The position numbers were made by a program, and so were the translations under genes. From assembly GCF_030816015.1 (NCBI RefSeq), contig NZ_JAUSXN010000001.1, positions 5,146,001-5,210,000 on the forward strand: a stretch of DNA of 64,000 nt, read 5' to 3'. A model generated the notes under the pieces. That model saw only the letters and a program-made list of their open reading frames with translations. It was not told the DNA's origin and did no database searches. The stretch comes from Pedobacter sp. W3I1 (GTDB taxonomy: Bacteria; Bacteroidota; Bacteroidia; Sphingobacteriales; Sphingobacteriaceae). Of this stretch, positions 26,226-35,729 are shown in pieces (position 1 is the first letter of the stretch; each line of letters starts with the position of its first letter).

Positions 26226-26576
26226 ATGTACACCATTCCCTTTACCAATATAGATTGGAACAATGTAGAAAAAGTAGAATATCCGGGCGAAACGGGTACA
26301 GCGACCTGGCAAACCTTAAATTTTGATGGTTTAAGAATCAGGCTGGTAAGCTATTCTGCAGGTTATCTTGCTGACCATTGGTGCCAGAAGGGGCACATTG
26401 TGCATTGTTTAACAGGTAGTTTTATAAGTGAAATGGAAGACGGAACAACATTCGCGCTTACCGCAGGAATGACTTATGTGGTTTCTGACGATTTAAGTTC
26501 GCATCGGTCGGTATCGGCAGATAGTGTGCAACTTTTGATTATTGATGGTAATTTCCTAAAACCAAAAGATGCTTAG
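26226..26576 (+). CDS. DHCW-motif cupin fold protein
   Basis: A 116-residue single-domain cupin. It has the AGYLADHWCQKGHIVHCLTGSF segment, where the His and Cys cluster near residues 56-66 is the likely metal site, and a later cupin motif at LTAGMTYVVSDDLSSHRS. It matches the small DHCW-type cupins of Sphingobacteria, whose substrates are unknown. It lies in a series of short same-strand genes with 50-base gaps. Confidence 0.8.
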   Translation: MYTIPFTNIDWNNVEKVEYPGETGTATWQTLNFDGLRIRLVSYSAGYLADHWCQKGHIVHCLTGSFISEMEDGTTFALTAGMTYVVSDDLSSHRSVSADSVQLLIIDGNFLKPKDA

Positions 26577-26625
26577 GGTGATTTATTAAGTACCATCTTG
26601 TTTGGCTAATTAGAAAAAATAAATC

Positions 26626-27126
26626 ATGTTGGTTAAATCTCTTTTGGGCGAATTTCTTCAAGAGGCAGAAAACACCCGCAAACTTTTAAAAGCAATACCC
26701 AATAGTGCGCTGGATTTTATACCTGCAACCCACTCGTGGACCACTGCGCAGTTGGCATCGCACATTGCCGAAATTTATGATTGGTACCCGGGAACCTTTC
26801 AGGGCAATGAGTTTAGTTTGGATACTTATAAGCGCGACGAAGTTGATATTAGTGAAATCGGGAATCTCCTTGGCAAATTTGAGCGTGCTTTTAACCGGGC
26901 AAAGGAAAGTATTGAATCGGCAACTGACGAAAGCATGTTCGAAGACTGGAAAATGACCGCAGGAGGTAAAATCCTTCTCGGGCCAATGCCCAGGATCCAG
27001 GTGGTACGAGGCTTCTTAATGAATCATATTTACCACCATCGCGGCGAAATGATCGTGTATCTACGCGCTACAGGAAATAAGGTACCGGGCTTATACGGAC
27101 CGGTTTACGAAGAAAGCTTCCGCTAG
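26626..27126 (+). CDS. DinB family (YfiT-like) four-helix metal protein
   Basis: A 166-residue four-helix-bundle protein of the DinB/YfiT superfamily, which includes thiol S-transferases and enzymes of unknown substrate. The metal-binding histidines appear as THSWTTAQLASHIAEI (near residue 47) and NHIYHHRGEMIVYLR (near residue 133). There is no signal peptide. It is followed 41 bases downstream by the broken GNAT gene on the same strand. Confidence 0.85.
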   Translation: MLVKSLLGEFLQEAENTRKLLKAIPNSALDFIPATHSWTTAQLASHIAEIYDWYPGTFQGNEFSLDTYKRDEVDISEIGNLLGKFERAFNRAKESIESATDESMFEDWKMTAGGKILLGPMPRIQVVRGFLMNHIYHHRGEMIVYLRATGNKVPGLYGPVYEESFR

Positions 27127-27167
27127 GCCCTTAAATTATCATAATTTAGATCAAGAATATAATACAA

Positions 27168-27693
27168 ATGAAGATTTTTGCTGAAACCGAACGCTTAATT
27201 TTGCGCGAGCTAACACCTGCTGATGCCGAAGGTATGTTTGAAATGGATGGCGATCCTGAAGTACACCTTTACCTGGGCAATAAGCCCGTAAAATCCATTA
27301 CACAAAGCATAGCCGATATAGAATTTATAAGAAAGCAGTATATAGAGAACGGGATTGGCAGATGGGCGGTAATAGAGAAGTCAACTGGTGAATTTGCAGG
27401 CTGGTCAGGTTTAAAATTGATTAAAGAAACCAATAATAACCATAGCAATTATTATGATTTGGGTTATCGGTTCAGCAAACGTTTCTGGGGGAAAGGGTTA
27501 TGCTACAGAAACGGCAGTGGCTGCACGAGATTATGGTTTTAATGAACTAAATCTGAATGAAATTATAGGTATAGCAGATATCGATAACCTGGTGTCTATC
27601 CGTGTTTTGGAAAAAGCAGGTTTAAAACGGATCTCTATTTTCGATTACCATGGCATAAAACACCATTGGATGAAAATAGAAAAATCAGTTTAG
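27168..27693 (+). pseudogene. GNAT acetyltransferase (RimJ/RimL type), frameshifted
   Basis: Two overlapping frames together make one GNAT N-acetyltransferase of about 174 residues. The first part starts MKIFAETERLILRELTPADAEGMFEM and reaches YYDLGYRFSKRFWGKG. The second part continues GYATETAVAARDYGFNELNLNEI and ends FDYHGIKHHWMKIEKSV. The frame changes at a G5 run (27487-27491): with one G fewer the acetyl-CoA loop would read RFWGKGYATE, exactly as in intact family members. The rest is well conserved. It is either a recent mutation or a base-calling error in the homopolymer. Confidence 0.85.
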
Positions 27694-27769
27694 CTTTAAT
27701 CAAAAGGCAATTTTATCTTTTATGGTTTAGTTTTTGATATTAAAAAGGAAATCATTTAAACCTTACCTT

Positions 27770-28168
27770 ATGAAACACCTCATCTTTTGCGGAATGCTAA
27801 TTTTACTATTAAGTTCTTGTAAAGAAAAATTAGATCCGGCAAGCTTTACCAATACCAAATGGGAGTTGACCGAACTGCCCGGCTTAACTTTACCCACCGC
27901 TGCAAAAGCAACCCTCAACTTCGCTGATAGTTTGAAGATCAGCGGAAAATCATTCTGTAACAACTATGGCGGCCAGGGCGAAATTGCAGCCAATAAAATA
28001 ACCGTTAAAAATGTTTTTGGTACAAAAATGTTCTGTCAGGAAACTGATGCTGCCGAACGTGCATACTTACATGCCCTTAACCAGGTTAATAGCGCCAAAA
28101 TAACTGATAATAAGCTATATCTGCTGAATGGCGATAAAACCTTGCTGGTTTTCAACAAAACAAACTAG
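27770..28168 (+). CDS. META domain lipoprotein (HslJ-like)
   Basis: A 132-residue lipoprotein. The signal ends LLLSSC with the lipidated Cys near residue 17. A META domain follows: TKWELTELPG near the start, then the conserved CNNYGGQGEIAANKITV and the TKMFCQETDAAERAYLHAL segment. Family members such as E. coli HslJ are linked to outer-membrane stress and novobiocin resistance; the function here is inferred by fold only. An in-frame TTG 36 bases upstream exists, but the ATG at 27770 starts the signal peptide. Confidence 0.88.
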   Translation: MKHLIFCGMLILLLSSCKEKLDPASFTNTKWELTELPGLTLPTAAKATLNFADSLKISGKSFCNNYGGQGEIAANKITVKNVFGTKMFCQETDAAERAYLHALNQVNSAKITDNKLYLLNGDKTLLVFNKTN

Positions 28169-28183
28169 AATCTTTACATGCAT

Positions 28184-28226
28184 AAAAAAGGCTGAATAAA
28201 GTATTTTTACTATTTTCGGCCTTTTG
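28184..28226. terminator. Terminator after the META lipoprotein gene
   Basis: AAAAGGCTGAA and TTCGGCCTTTT form an 11-bp stem with one G-U pair and an AT loop, flanked by A and T runs, so it can work in both directions. It lies just after the lipoprotein stop. Confidence 0.8.
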
Positions 28227-28243
28227 AGTTTAACGCAGGAGTG

Positions 28244-29167
28244 ATGCCATCGATAACAGAAGATCTAAAGTTTTTTTTCTCAACCATAAGAAAAGCATTT
28301 AATTTATTTCAGCAGAATGATCCCTTACGCCTGGCCGGTGCTACTGCGTTTTTTACCAATTTCGCCTTACCCCCAATATTAATTATCCTCATCAGGCTTT
28401 TCGGCATGTTTACCAACAGAAGGCTATTGGCTACACACCTATTCGAACGTTTGGCTAGTATTCTCGACAATGAAAGTATTGTACAGATTAGAACTACACT
28501 GAAGAACATCCGCGGTATCGATCAGGCCTGGTATGTTACTTTGTTTAGTTTTATATTTTTTCTTTTTGTAGCCACTACATTATTCAATGTAATCAAAAAC
28601 TCCTTAGAGCAGATCTGGAATATTGGTCAGAAAGATAAAAAAGGGATTATCGATACACTTAAATCAAGGGCCATATCGATTACCATTATACTTTTAGTAG
28701 GGATATTGTTTTTTATAGGTTTATTGGCCGATAGCGTGCAGGCCTATATTGGTGCCTATTTGAAATCCGGATCACCATCTTTTAGCTTAATTTTAACTTC
28801 GGTGATTAACCAATTGGTATTTGTTGTAATTGTAACTACATGGTTCACCATACTCTTTAGGTACTTAACAAACGGGCGCCCTACCTGGCGGGCCGCTATT
28901 TCTGGAGGATTGTTAACCGGATGCCTTTTTACCGCAGGAAAGTACATTTTAAGAATTCTATTGCCCTTGAGCAACATCAGCAACATTTACGGATCAGCAG
29001 GATCAATCATCGTAATTATGCTTTTTGTATTTTACTCCTCATTGATATTTTATTTTGGGGCATCGTTTATTAAAGCACTCAGCATTGGTAGGGCCACACC
29101 TATTGTACCTAAAAATGGGTCGTTTGCTTATGAAATGACGGAGATTGAACCAGAAAAAGAGGATTAA
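28244..29167 (+). CDS. YihY/virulence factor BrkB family membrane protein
   Basis: A 308-residue inner-membrane protein with about six transmembrane helices. It contains the family features RLAGATAFFTNFALPPILIIL, the conserved long helix around FVATTLFNVIKNSLEQIWNI, and the C-terminal NIYGSAGSIIVIMLFVFYSSLIFYFGA. Earlier claims that this family is RNase BN were withdrawn; transport or envelope roles are proposed but unproven. An AGGA sequence sits just upstream, and the ATG at 28244 is preferred over the GTG immediately before it. The Glu-rich C-terminal tail is cytoplasmic. Confidence 0.9.
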   Translation: MPSITEDLKFFFSTIRKAFNLFQQNDPLRLAGATAFFTNFALPPILIILIRLFGMFTNRRLLATHLFERLASILDNESIVQIRTTLKNIRGIDQAWYVTLFSFIFFLFVATTLFNVIKNSLEQIWNIGQKDKKGIIDTLKSRAISITIILLVGILFFIGLLADSVQAYIGAYLKSGSPSFSLILTSVINQLVFVVIVTTWFTILFRYLTNGRPTWRAAISGGLLTGCLFTAGKYILRILLPLSNISNIYGSAGSIIVIMLFVFYSSLIFYFGASFIKALSIGRATPIVPKNGSFAYEMTEIEPEKED

Positions 29168-29203
29168 ATTACTGTCAGATGGGAACACCCACAGCACAAA
29201 AAA

Positions 29204-29290
29204 ATCGTCATTTCGAGCGGAGTGCAACGCAGTCGAGAAATCTTTAATAGATCTCTCCATTTCGCTACACTTCAGTCGAGATGACGATCG
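29204..29290. repeat. Dispersed palindromic repeat, CGTCATTTCGAGCGGAG type
   Basis: The arms are ATCGTCATTTCGAGCGGAG and the near complement ending GAGATGACGATCG. Internal GTCGAGAAATCTTT and AGATCTCTCC match the copies at 14954 and 32178. It sits between two convergent genes. Confidence 0.82.
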
Positions 29291-29327
29291 TTCTATTGTA
29301 ACTTATCAAGGGTATAATACTACCGTA

Positions 29328-29919
29328 TTAAAAAATCCGATAACCCAAGCCAACTGTAAATAAATTCAGCTTAGTACCAGGATACCCTGCTTTATTAATT
29401 TTTGATAAGCCAAGTTCGTAACGCGCATCAAAGCTTAATTTTTTCAAATCTAAACCTGCCCCAAACTGCCAGGCCAAAGCCTGGTTTTTTAAAATCGGCT
29501 TTAAAAACGTTTCCTGCTGCCTGCCCAAAACTCTGGTTTTCATCTAATATTAACGAAAACATTGGTCCGGTATTTAAACGAACCCCGATACCAACTGCAC
29601 CAATTTTGGTACCAATTAACAAAGGTACATCCAAACTAGTAAAACGTACTTTATTTACCTCACCCGTTGCATCGCTTACCAAATCTGCTTTTTTTCCTGA
29701 TACATAAAGTTCAGGTTGGAAGTAAACGCCTGCTGCACCTACTCTTGCCCAAAGGCCACCGTAAAAACCTGTGCGGTTGTTACTGTTAAAAGTGTTTTCA
29801 CTATCAAATTTCGAAAAATTTGCACCAGCTTTAATGCCCAGCTGGAAAGATGGCAATACCTGTGCGCTGGCAAATAAGCCAACAAGCAAAAAGGCAACGG
29901 TTAAAGATAAAAATTTCAT
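29328..29919 (-). pseudogene. Porin-family outer-membrane beta-barrel protein, frameshifted
   Basis: Two frames reconstruct one outer-membrane beta-barrel protein of about 196 residues (PorT/OmpA-barrel style). The first frame carries a signal peptide ending FASAQ and strands such as QLGIKAGANFSKF and GVYFQPELYVSGKK. The second frame ends with KLSFDARYELGLSKINK and LNLFTVGLGYRIF, the expected aromatic C-terminus. The shift lies in an A6 run (minus strand; T6 at 29485-29490 on plus). With five A the reading is ADFKNQALAWQFGAG. It is either a recent +1 mutation or a homopolymer error. The gene probably shares a transcript with the small coiled-coil gene 12 bases upstream. Confidence 0.85.
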
Positions 29920-29931
29920 ATGCGATTAATT

Positions 29932-30228
29932 TTAGCTGGTGGCATTGTTAATGGCTTCCTGTTCTTTTAAAGCATCAACATTGTTTTTATCACCAAAGTT
30001 TTGTGTTTTACCTGCAAAGTAATCTAAAATTCCCGAAATAGTATCTAAGTTATCAGCTAAATTTTGATGAATGTCTGGTAAATCTTTTTCCAGGCGGCTA
30101 TCGCCTAATTCAATATTATCTACTTCAATTTTACCAATTTTCTGAATAAGTGCCTGTTGAGAGTTTTGCAAGTCTTCCAATTCACGCACAATCTTCTCCA
30201 TTAATTCAAACTTCTTTAAAGTATTCAT
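29932..30228 (-). CDS. Small coiled-coil protein of unknown function
   Basis: A 98-residue hydrophilic protein. The first 50 residues are strongly helical with heptad spacing (LKKFELMEKIVRELEDLQNSQQALIQKIGKIE), suggesting a coiled coil. No signal peptide is present. Its stop lies 12 bases upstream of the outer-membrane barrel gene, so the two form a likely operon, although one is cytoplasmic and the other exported. Confidence 0.65.
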   Translation of the reverse strand: MNTLKKFELMEKIVRELEDLQNSQQALIQKIGKIEVDNIELGDSRLEKDLPDIHQNLADNLDTISGILDYFAGKTQNFGDKNNVDALKEQEAINNATS

Positions 30229-30451
30229 AGGTTCTTATTTTTTAGTTTAACTATTCTGTATAAACCCCTCAACCCTCATTTTGTTTTTAATCCGCACATC
30301 TTTTAACAAAACAGATTTGGAATTACCAAAAACAACTAATAAATTAGTTAAATAATTATCCCTTATGAAACCATCATGATTTTCAAGTCATTAAAAATGT
30401 AGCAAATAAATCATGATAGCTTCATTGCCATTAAAAAACAATTTTATACAA

Positions 30452-31606
30452 ATGAAAAATCTTTTTACACTATTGGTCTTATTTGGCTTAAGTTTAGCAG
30501 TTTATGCACAAAGTGCAACTGCTGTTGATAAGGAGAAGCTTTTCGATTTCTATCAGACCCAGCGTTATGCAGATGCTGGTCAATACCTCAAAGGTATTTA
30601 TGGAGAAGAAGTGAACGATTTTAAAACCCTCAGCCAGATTGGTTATTGTTTTTTAATGGCTGGCAATAATGTAGAAGCCGAAAAATTTTACAGCAAAGCG
30701 TATACCCTGCAGCCACAGAACCTGCCTATTCTTTTCAGTCTCGGTAGTATTAATACCAAAAGAGGTAATACCGAAAAAGCCAAACTGTATTACGGCGAAA
30801 TTGTAAAAATAGACAGCAATAATTTTAATGTGTACAAACTGTTAGCCAATTTGTACAGTTCTCCAAAAGATGATTCGCTCAAACTTATCCACCTCTTAAA
30901 GGCTAACGTGATCAATCCGTTGGAAGGCGATGTTGCTACCGATCTCGCTGAGATCCATTCTGCTTATCAGCAATACGAAAAAGCTTATAACGTACTTGAT
31001 ATTGCGATTAAGGGAGACAGTGATAACCTGGTGCTGCAAAGGGCGAAACTTCCCATTGCCAACCAACTTAAAAAGTACGGTGAAGTGATTGCTTCAGGCG
31101 AGAAATTATTGAAAGATGGTGCCGATGCAGGGGTAATAAAAGATGTGGCAAAAGCCTATTATTATACCAAGAAGTATCAAAAAGCGATAGCTCTTTTTAA
31201 ACTATTGGAGGTAGCCGCGATGGAGAATGAGGCCACATTATATTACACATCTCTCAGTTACCGGGCTTTAAAAGATTATCCGCAGGCGGCTGTTTATACT
31301 AAGAAAACCATAGAGGAGGCCATTTCACCCAATACTTCAAGCTATTATTCGTTGTTGGGACTGGTTTATGAAGAAAATAACCAGCTCACATTGGCAAGCG
31401 CCGCTTACAAAAAAGGCCTGCAGTTTAAAGCCACTCCTACCTTGTATTACCGCCTGGCCGTATTTTACGATACACGCTTAAAACAGGGTAAAAATGCACT
31501 TAAATATTATAATCTTTATTTAAAAAGCAGGCCCAGTGTGATGGATGATAAGGAAGAGATTAAATTTTCTAAAGACAGGATCGCACAGCTAAACCTGGCA
31601 GATTAA
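30452..31606 (+). CDS. Exported TPR-repeat protein
   Basis: A 384-residue protein with a signal peptide (MKNLFTLLVLFGLSLAVYAQ) and about eight tetratricopeptide repeats. Examples are GYCFLMAGNNVEAEKFYSKA, LGSINTKRGNTEKAKLYYGE and LGLVYEENNQLTLASAAYKK. It is a periplasmic scaffold for protein contacts; the partner is unknown. The ATG at 30452 is preferred over an upstream one at 30413 because it starts the signal peptide. The stop overlaps the convergent DUF4268 gene by four bases. Confidence 0.85.
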   Translation: MKNLFTLLVLFGLSLAVYAQSATAVDKEKLFDFYQTQRYADAGQYLKGIYGEEVNDFKTLSQIGYCFLMAGNNVEAEKFYSKAYTLQPQNLPILFSLGSINTKRGNTEKAKLYYGEIVKIDSNNFNVYKLLANLYSSPKDDSLKLIHLLKANVINPLEGDVATDLAEIHSAYQQYEKAYNVLDIAIKGDSDNLVLQRAKLPIANQLKKYGEVIASGEKLLKDGADAGVIKDVAKAYYYTKKYQKAIALFKLLEVAAMENEATLYYTSLSYRALKDYPQAAVYTKKTIEEAISPNTSSYYSLLGLVYEENNQLTLASAAYKKGLQFKATPTLYYRLAVFYDTRLKQGKNALKYYNLYLKSRPSVMDDKEEIKFSKDRIAQLNLAD

Positions 31607-32064
31607 ACCAGATCTTCGAAAACGGGTTTTACATTATCCCAAAAATCGTCGAGGGCAATAATCCTGGGTTTAAAAAAGGAGATTAACGCTGGCCAGTGTT
31701 GCTGGTTAAATATGCTTACACCATCAATAGTGATTGAAATCTGTGACACTGCTTTGCCGAAGTCATCAGTTGCATCTTTAATCCAGTCCCACTCCTCGTT
31801 TAGGGTATTGGTGAACAAGAGTTTAAATTCTTCAAACTGTTCAAAGATGAGATGCCTGATCTCGGAATCGGGATGCGACAGCTGTATGCTGATAAAAGCT
31901 TTTTTATTATCCACATCCATTTTAAAGAAGATATTCTTCACGCCGGTTTTGTAGTTCGTCCAGTTTACGGTTGAGCCACTTGCTGAAGGGATGGGTTTCA
32001 TATATTGCCCGAAACTGATCCAAAACTGTTGGCGCAGGCGGGCTGCTTCTTCTTTACTGTACAT
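31603..32064 (-). CDS. DUF4268 domain protein
   Basis: A 153-residue cytoplasmic protein consisting of one DUF4268 domain (RLRQQFWISFGQYMKPIPSA, NWTNYKTGVKNIFFKMDVD, AFISIQLSHPDSEIR). The domain is often fused to or found near restriction and defence nucleases, but here it is a stand-alone protein, as in many Sphingobacteria, with no nuclease nearby. Function unknown. Confidence 0.85.
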   Translation of the reverse strand: MYSKEEAARLRQQFWISFGQYMKPIPSASGSTVNWTNYKTGVKNIFFKMDVDNKKAFISIQLSHPDSEIRHLIFEQFEEFKLLFTNTLNEEWDWIKDATDDFGKAVSQISITIDGVSIFNQQHWPALISFFKPRIIALDDFWDNVKPVFEDLV

Positions 32065-32107
32065 TTATTTTTACCACATCTAATAGAGACTTTATCATAA
32101 TCAATCT

Positions 32108-32265
32108 GTCACGTTGAGCCTGTCGAAACGCCTACCATACATTAAGCTGGTCCTATTCACAAAATCCAATAAAAGAATCGTCATCCCGACTGGAGCAACG
32201 CGAAACGGAGAGATCTATCGAGGTAGATTTCTCGGCTTCGTTGCACTCCGCTCGAAATGACGATC
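32108..32265. repeat. Composite dispersed palindromic repeat
   Basis: A TTGAGCCTGTCGAAACG half-palindrome (32112-32130) is followed by the linker CACAAAATCCAATA. Then comes a CGTCATCCCGAC...AATGACGATCG palindrome (32178-32265) with AGATCT and GATTTCTCGGC inner parts. This is the same composite arrangement as at 23625-23806. Confidence 0.8.
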
Positions 32266-32298
32266 GTGTTCTTTTAGCAATGCTGCAATTATAAGCGA

Positions 32299-34947
32299 TT
32301 AATATTTAGATTCAAAATGATAGCTACCTGATCCTATTTCTTCTTTTTTATCGGTTTTTGGCAATACTACAGTTGCGGTTGCATTGGCTGGAACAGTTAC
32401 ATCCAGTTTAAAAATGCCATCTACAATTGTCCACGATGATTTAACCGTACCATACACCGTTTCTAGTTCTGCCGATGCATTGGTTAATTTTCCACCCGGT
32501 CTTGGTGCAATTAAAATGGTTTTGTAACCTGGTTGCGCTGATACTGGATTAATACCGGCAATATTTTTATACATCCAATCGCCAATGGCTCCATAAGCAT
32601 AATGGTTAAAAGAATTCATATCAGCCGTTTGAAAAGAGCCATCCTGTTTAATGCCATCCCAACGCTCCCAAATAGTAGTAGCCCCCATTTTAACAGGATA
32701 TAACCATGAAGGATAACTTTCCTGCAACAACAGATCGTAAGCTACATCTTCGTGCCCAAAACGGCTCAATACATGACAAAGGTATGGTGTGCCCAAAAAA
32801 CCTGTAGTCAGGTGGTTTCCATAATCTTTTACATTATCTACCAATCTTTGTGCAGCCTGTGCACGTAGGTTTTCTGGCAGCATATCAAACTGTAAGGCTA
32901 ATACATAGGCCGTTTGGGTGTTAGAGATCAATTTTCCACTAGGCGTCATATTTTCTTTGATGTAAGCCGCTTTAATCTGCTCCAATAGTGCACTGTACCT
33001 CGTTACATCGTCTGTTTTACCCAATACTTTTGCAGCATTTATCAACAACTGTGTAGAATGTGCGTAAAATGTTTGGGCGATCATATATTTATCCGTTACT
33101 GCGGCACGGCCATCGTTATCATCATTAGGACGATAGAACAACCAATCGCCAAAGTGGAAGCCCGTGTTCCAAAGGTTATTTTTTGCTACGGATGAAATAT
33201 AATCGACCCACTTTTTCATGCTACCATACTGCGTTTCCAATATGCCTTTGTCTCCGTATGATACATACATATCCCAGGGAATAATGGTGGCCACATCAGC
33301 CCAGCCGGCAGAACCTGCATCATTTTGGTTCAGCACATTTGGTACTACAAAAGGAACACTCCCGTTAGGAAGCTGATCTGCAGAAACATCTTTTAGCCAT
33401 TTGGTAAAAAAGCCCGACACATCCATATTATATGCTGCTGTGGTGGCAAATGCCTGAGCATCACCCGTCCAGCCTAAACGTTCATCTCTTTGTGGACAAT
33501 CTGTGGGTACATCAACAAAATTTCCCTTCTGTCCCCAACTAATATTGTGCTGCAATTGATTGAGCAACGGATTTGAGGTACTGAATTTCCCACTGGTTTT
33601 CATATCCGAATAAACAGCTACAGCAGTGAGGTTTTCCAGTTTCAGTTCACCAGGATATCCATCTATTTTTACATACCTAAACCCCTGAAAAGAAAAATGT
33701 GGCTCGAATACCTGTTCAGTTTCACCTTTTAAAATATAATTGTTCTGTTGTTTGGCCGACCGAAGGTTTGTGGTATAAAAATTTCCTTCTTTGGTTAATA
33801 CTTCAGCATGGCTGATGGTAATTTTGGTGCCGGCTGCACCTTTGGCTTTTAACATTATCCAGCCTACTAAATTCTGCCCAAAATCGACAACTGTTTCGCC
33901 TTTTGGGGTTTTAAATATTTTTAAGGCTTTAAACGTTTCGTGTTTGCTTACCTGCGGTCCGCTCATCCCAACAAGCTTTTCCGGGCCCTTCGCGAGTTCC
34001 TGTACAGGTTTCCAGCTCGTGTTTTCTTTAAAGCCAATGTTGTTCCAGCCACTAAGTTCTAATCGGGCATCGTAGGTTTCTCCATCGTAAATATTGGAGG
34101 CGAGTATCGGTCCATAAGTTGTTTTCCAGCTATTATCAGTGATGATGGTTTCTTTCGTTCCATCGGTGTATTCTACTTCCAGTTGCAACAATAGGGCCCT
34201 GGTATCGCCATAAAATTGTTTTTGATTACTAAACCCAATGCGGCCTTTGTACCAGCCATCGCCTAGTGAAACACCAATTACATTAGCCCCCTTCTTTAAT
34301 GATTGCTTAACATTGTAAACCTGATATTGAATATGATTTTTATAACTTGTCCAGCCTGGTGCAAAATAAGTATCGCTAACGCGCCCGCCATTAATATTGG
34401 CCTCATATAAACCCTTAGCAGTAATATAAGCCATTGCAGACCTTACTTCTTTTTTCAGGTTAATTTCCTTTCTGAATAACGGACTGGCTAACGAAGTATC
34501 CTTTCCTTCTACCGCGATCCATTTTGCAGTCCAATCCTCAGGTTTTAAACCTGTTTGAAAAAACTGAACGGGCGACCATGCAGATGCATTTCCGTGGTTG
34601 TCTTTTACCCTAACCTGCCAGTAATATTTAGTCTTCGACGATAGTTGAGGGCCATCATATGCAATCAGTACCGATTGATCGTTGTTTACGCTTGCTTTCC
34701 ATAAAACTTTATCACTATTTGCTGTTGTACCCAATCTGATTTCATAATTGCTCTGCCTGGTATTTTTGATATCAGAAATGATTTTCCAGCTAAATCTGGG
34801 TTTTGGATTATCAATACTAAAAGGATTTACCAAATGCTCCACAGTAAGATCTTTTACCGAAATTTTCTGTGCTAAAACATTTGTTGTAAATAAAAAGAAT
34901 AAGGCAAGAGTAGCTATTGCGCCTGAGGTACGGAAATTCTTGTTCAT
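32299..34947 (-). CDS. Alpha-L-rhamnosidase, GH78
   Basis: An 882-residue exported glycoside hydrolase that releases L-rhamnose from plant polysaccharides such as rhamnogalacturonan or from glycosides. A signal peptide ending VLAQ is followed by an N-terminal fibronectin-like domain (NPFSIDNPKPRFSWKI is typical for the family). The beta-sandwich modules contain YFAPGWTSYKNHIQYQVYNV. The catalytic (alpha/alpha)6 barrel has the signature DCPQRDERLGWTGDAQ and later TTIWERWDGI. The C-terminal beta domain ends PANATATVVLP. No SusC/SusD pair or other polysaccharide-utilisation gene is adjacent, so it is an orphan rhamnosidase in this window. Confidence 0.95.
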   Translation of the reverse strand: MNKNFRTSGAIATLALFFLFTTNVLAQKISVKDLTVEHLVNPFSIDNPKPRFSWKIISDIKNTRQSNYEIRLGTTANSDKVLWKASVNNDQSVLIAYDGPQLSSKTKYYWQVRVKDNHGNASAWSPVQFFQTGLKPEDWTAKWIAVEGKDTSLASPLFRKEINLKKEVRSAMAYITAKGLYEANINGGRVSDTYFAPGWTSYKNHIQYQVYNVKQSLKKGANVIGVSLGDGWYKGRIGFSNQKQFYGDTRALLLQLEVEYTDGTKETIITDNSWKTTYGPILASNIYDGETYDARLELSGWNNIGFKENTSWKPVQELAKGPEKLVGMSGPQVSKHETFKALKIFKTPKGETVVDFGQNLVGWIMLKAKGAAGTKITISHAEVLTKEGNFYTTNLRSAKQQNNYILKGETEQVFEPHFSFQGFRYVKIDGYPGELKLENLTAVAVYSDMKTSGKFSTSNPLLNQLQHNISWGQKGNFVDVPTDCPQRDERLGWTGDAQAFATTAAYNMDVSGFFTKWLKDVSADQLPNGSVPFVVPNVLNQNDAGSAGWADVATIIPWDMYVSYGDKGILETQYGSMKKWVDYISSVAKNNLWNTGFHFGDWLFYRPNDDNDGRAAVTDKYMIAQTFYAHSTQLLINAAKVLGKTDDVTRYSALLEQIKAAYIKENMTPSGKLISNTQTAYVLALQFDMLPENLRAQAAQRLVDNVKDYGNHLTTGFLGTPYLCHVLSRFGHEDVAYDLLLQESYPSWLYPVKMGATTIWERWDGIKQDGSFQTADMNSFNHYAYGAIGDWMYKNIAGINPVSAQPGYKTILIAPRPGGKLTNASAELETVYGTVKSSWTIVDGIFKLDVTVPANATATVVLPKTDKKEEIGSGSYHFESKY

Positions 34948-35117
34948 ATTGGTTAGCGTTAATTTTTTAGTCTTAACTATACGATAATCAGCAATATTAT
35001 TTTACTAACCATCCTGCACTGTTATGAAATGTTAAGCGTTAACCTAACGCCAATAATTCAGCAAACTACTACTTTTCAAATACTTACAACAACAAACGCA
35101 TGCTAAAAAAACAATGG

Positions 35118-35702
35118 TTATCGGTTCATTAATCGGGCAACATATTTGCCGATGATATCGAACTCTAAATTTACGGTATCGCCAACTTCAACTTCCTGTA
35201 AATTGGTATGTTCGAAAGTATAAGGGATAATAAATACCGAAAACTCATCAATCTCAGAATTTACAACGGTTAAGCTGATGCCATTTACACAGGCAGATCC
35301 TTTTTCTACGGTTACATTTCCTGCAGAAGCATCGTATTTAAAGCGGTACTCCCAGCTACCGTCCAGTGCTTCACGTTTTACACAAACAGCTGTCTGGTCT
35401 ACGTGGCCCTGCACAATGTGACCATCCAAACGGGCGTTCATCTGCATACAGCGCTCGAGGTTAACCTTGCTGCCTACTTTTAAACCATCGAGATTGGTTT
35501 TATTTAGCGTTTCATCTATAGCGGTAACAGTATGTGTTGTATCATTTAAGGCCACCACTGTTAGGCATACCCCATTATGAGCCACGCTCTGATCTATTTT
35601 CAGCTCGTGGCTAATTGCAGAAGAGATGGTAAAGTGGATGTTGGTATGATCGTTTTTGATGGCAGTAACTTCGCCAAGTGTTTCTATAATTCCTGTGAAC
35701 AT
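35118..35702 (-). CDS. ribE: Riboflavin synthase alpha chain
   Basis: Catalyses the dismutation of two 6,7-dimethyl-8-ribityllumazine molecules into riboflavin. The 194 residues contain two lumazine-binding repeats, each starting as in MFTGIIETLGEV and NARLDGHIVQGHVDQT. Further motifs are HNGVCLTVVAL in repeat 1 and VNGISLTVVN in repeat 2. An in-frame upstream codon would add nine residues, but MFTGIIE is the universal start of this family. A palindromic repeat separates it from the biotin carboxylase gene upstream. No FMN riboswitch was recognised. Confidence 0.95.
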   Translation of the reverse strand: MFTGIIETLGEVTAIKNDHTNIHFTISSAISHELKIDQSVAHNGVCLTVVALNDTTHTVTAIDETLNKTNLDGLKVGSKVNLERCMQMNARLDGHIVQGHVDQTAVCVKREALDGSWEYRFKYDASAGNVTVEKGSACVNGISLTVVNSEIDEFSVFIIPYTFEHTNLQEVEVGDTVNLEFDIIGKYVARLMNR

Positions 35703-35729
35703 TTTGTTTTTATCATTTTTTACTATCAA

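Noticed and set aside
32299..34947. Polysaccharide-utilisation locus around the GH78 gene
   Set aside because: No SusC/SusD pair, sugar transporter or further hydrolase is adjacent.
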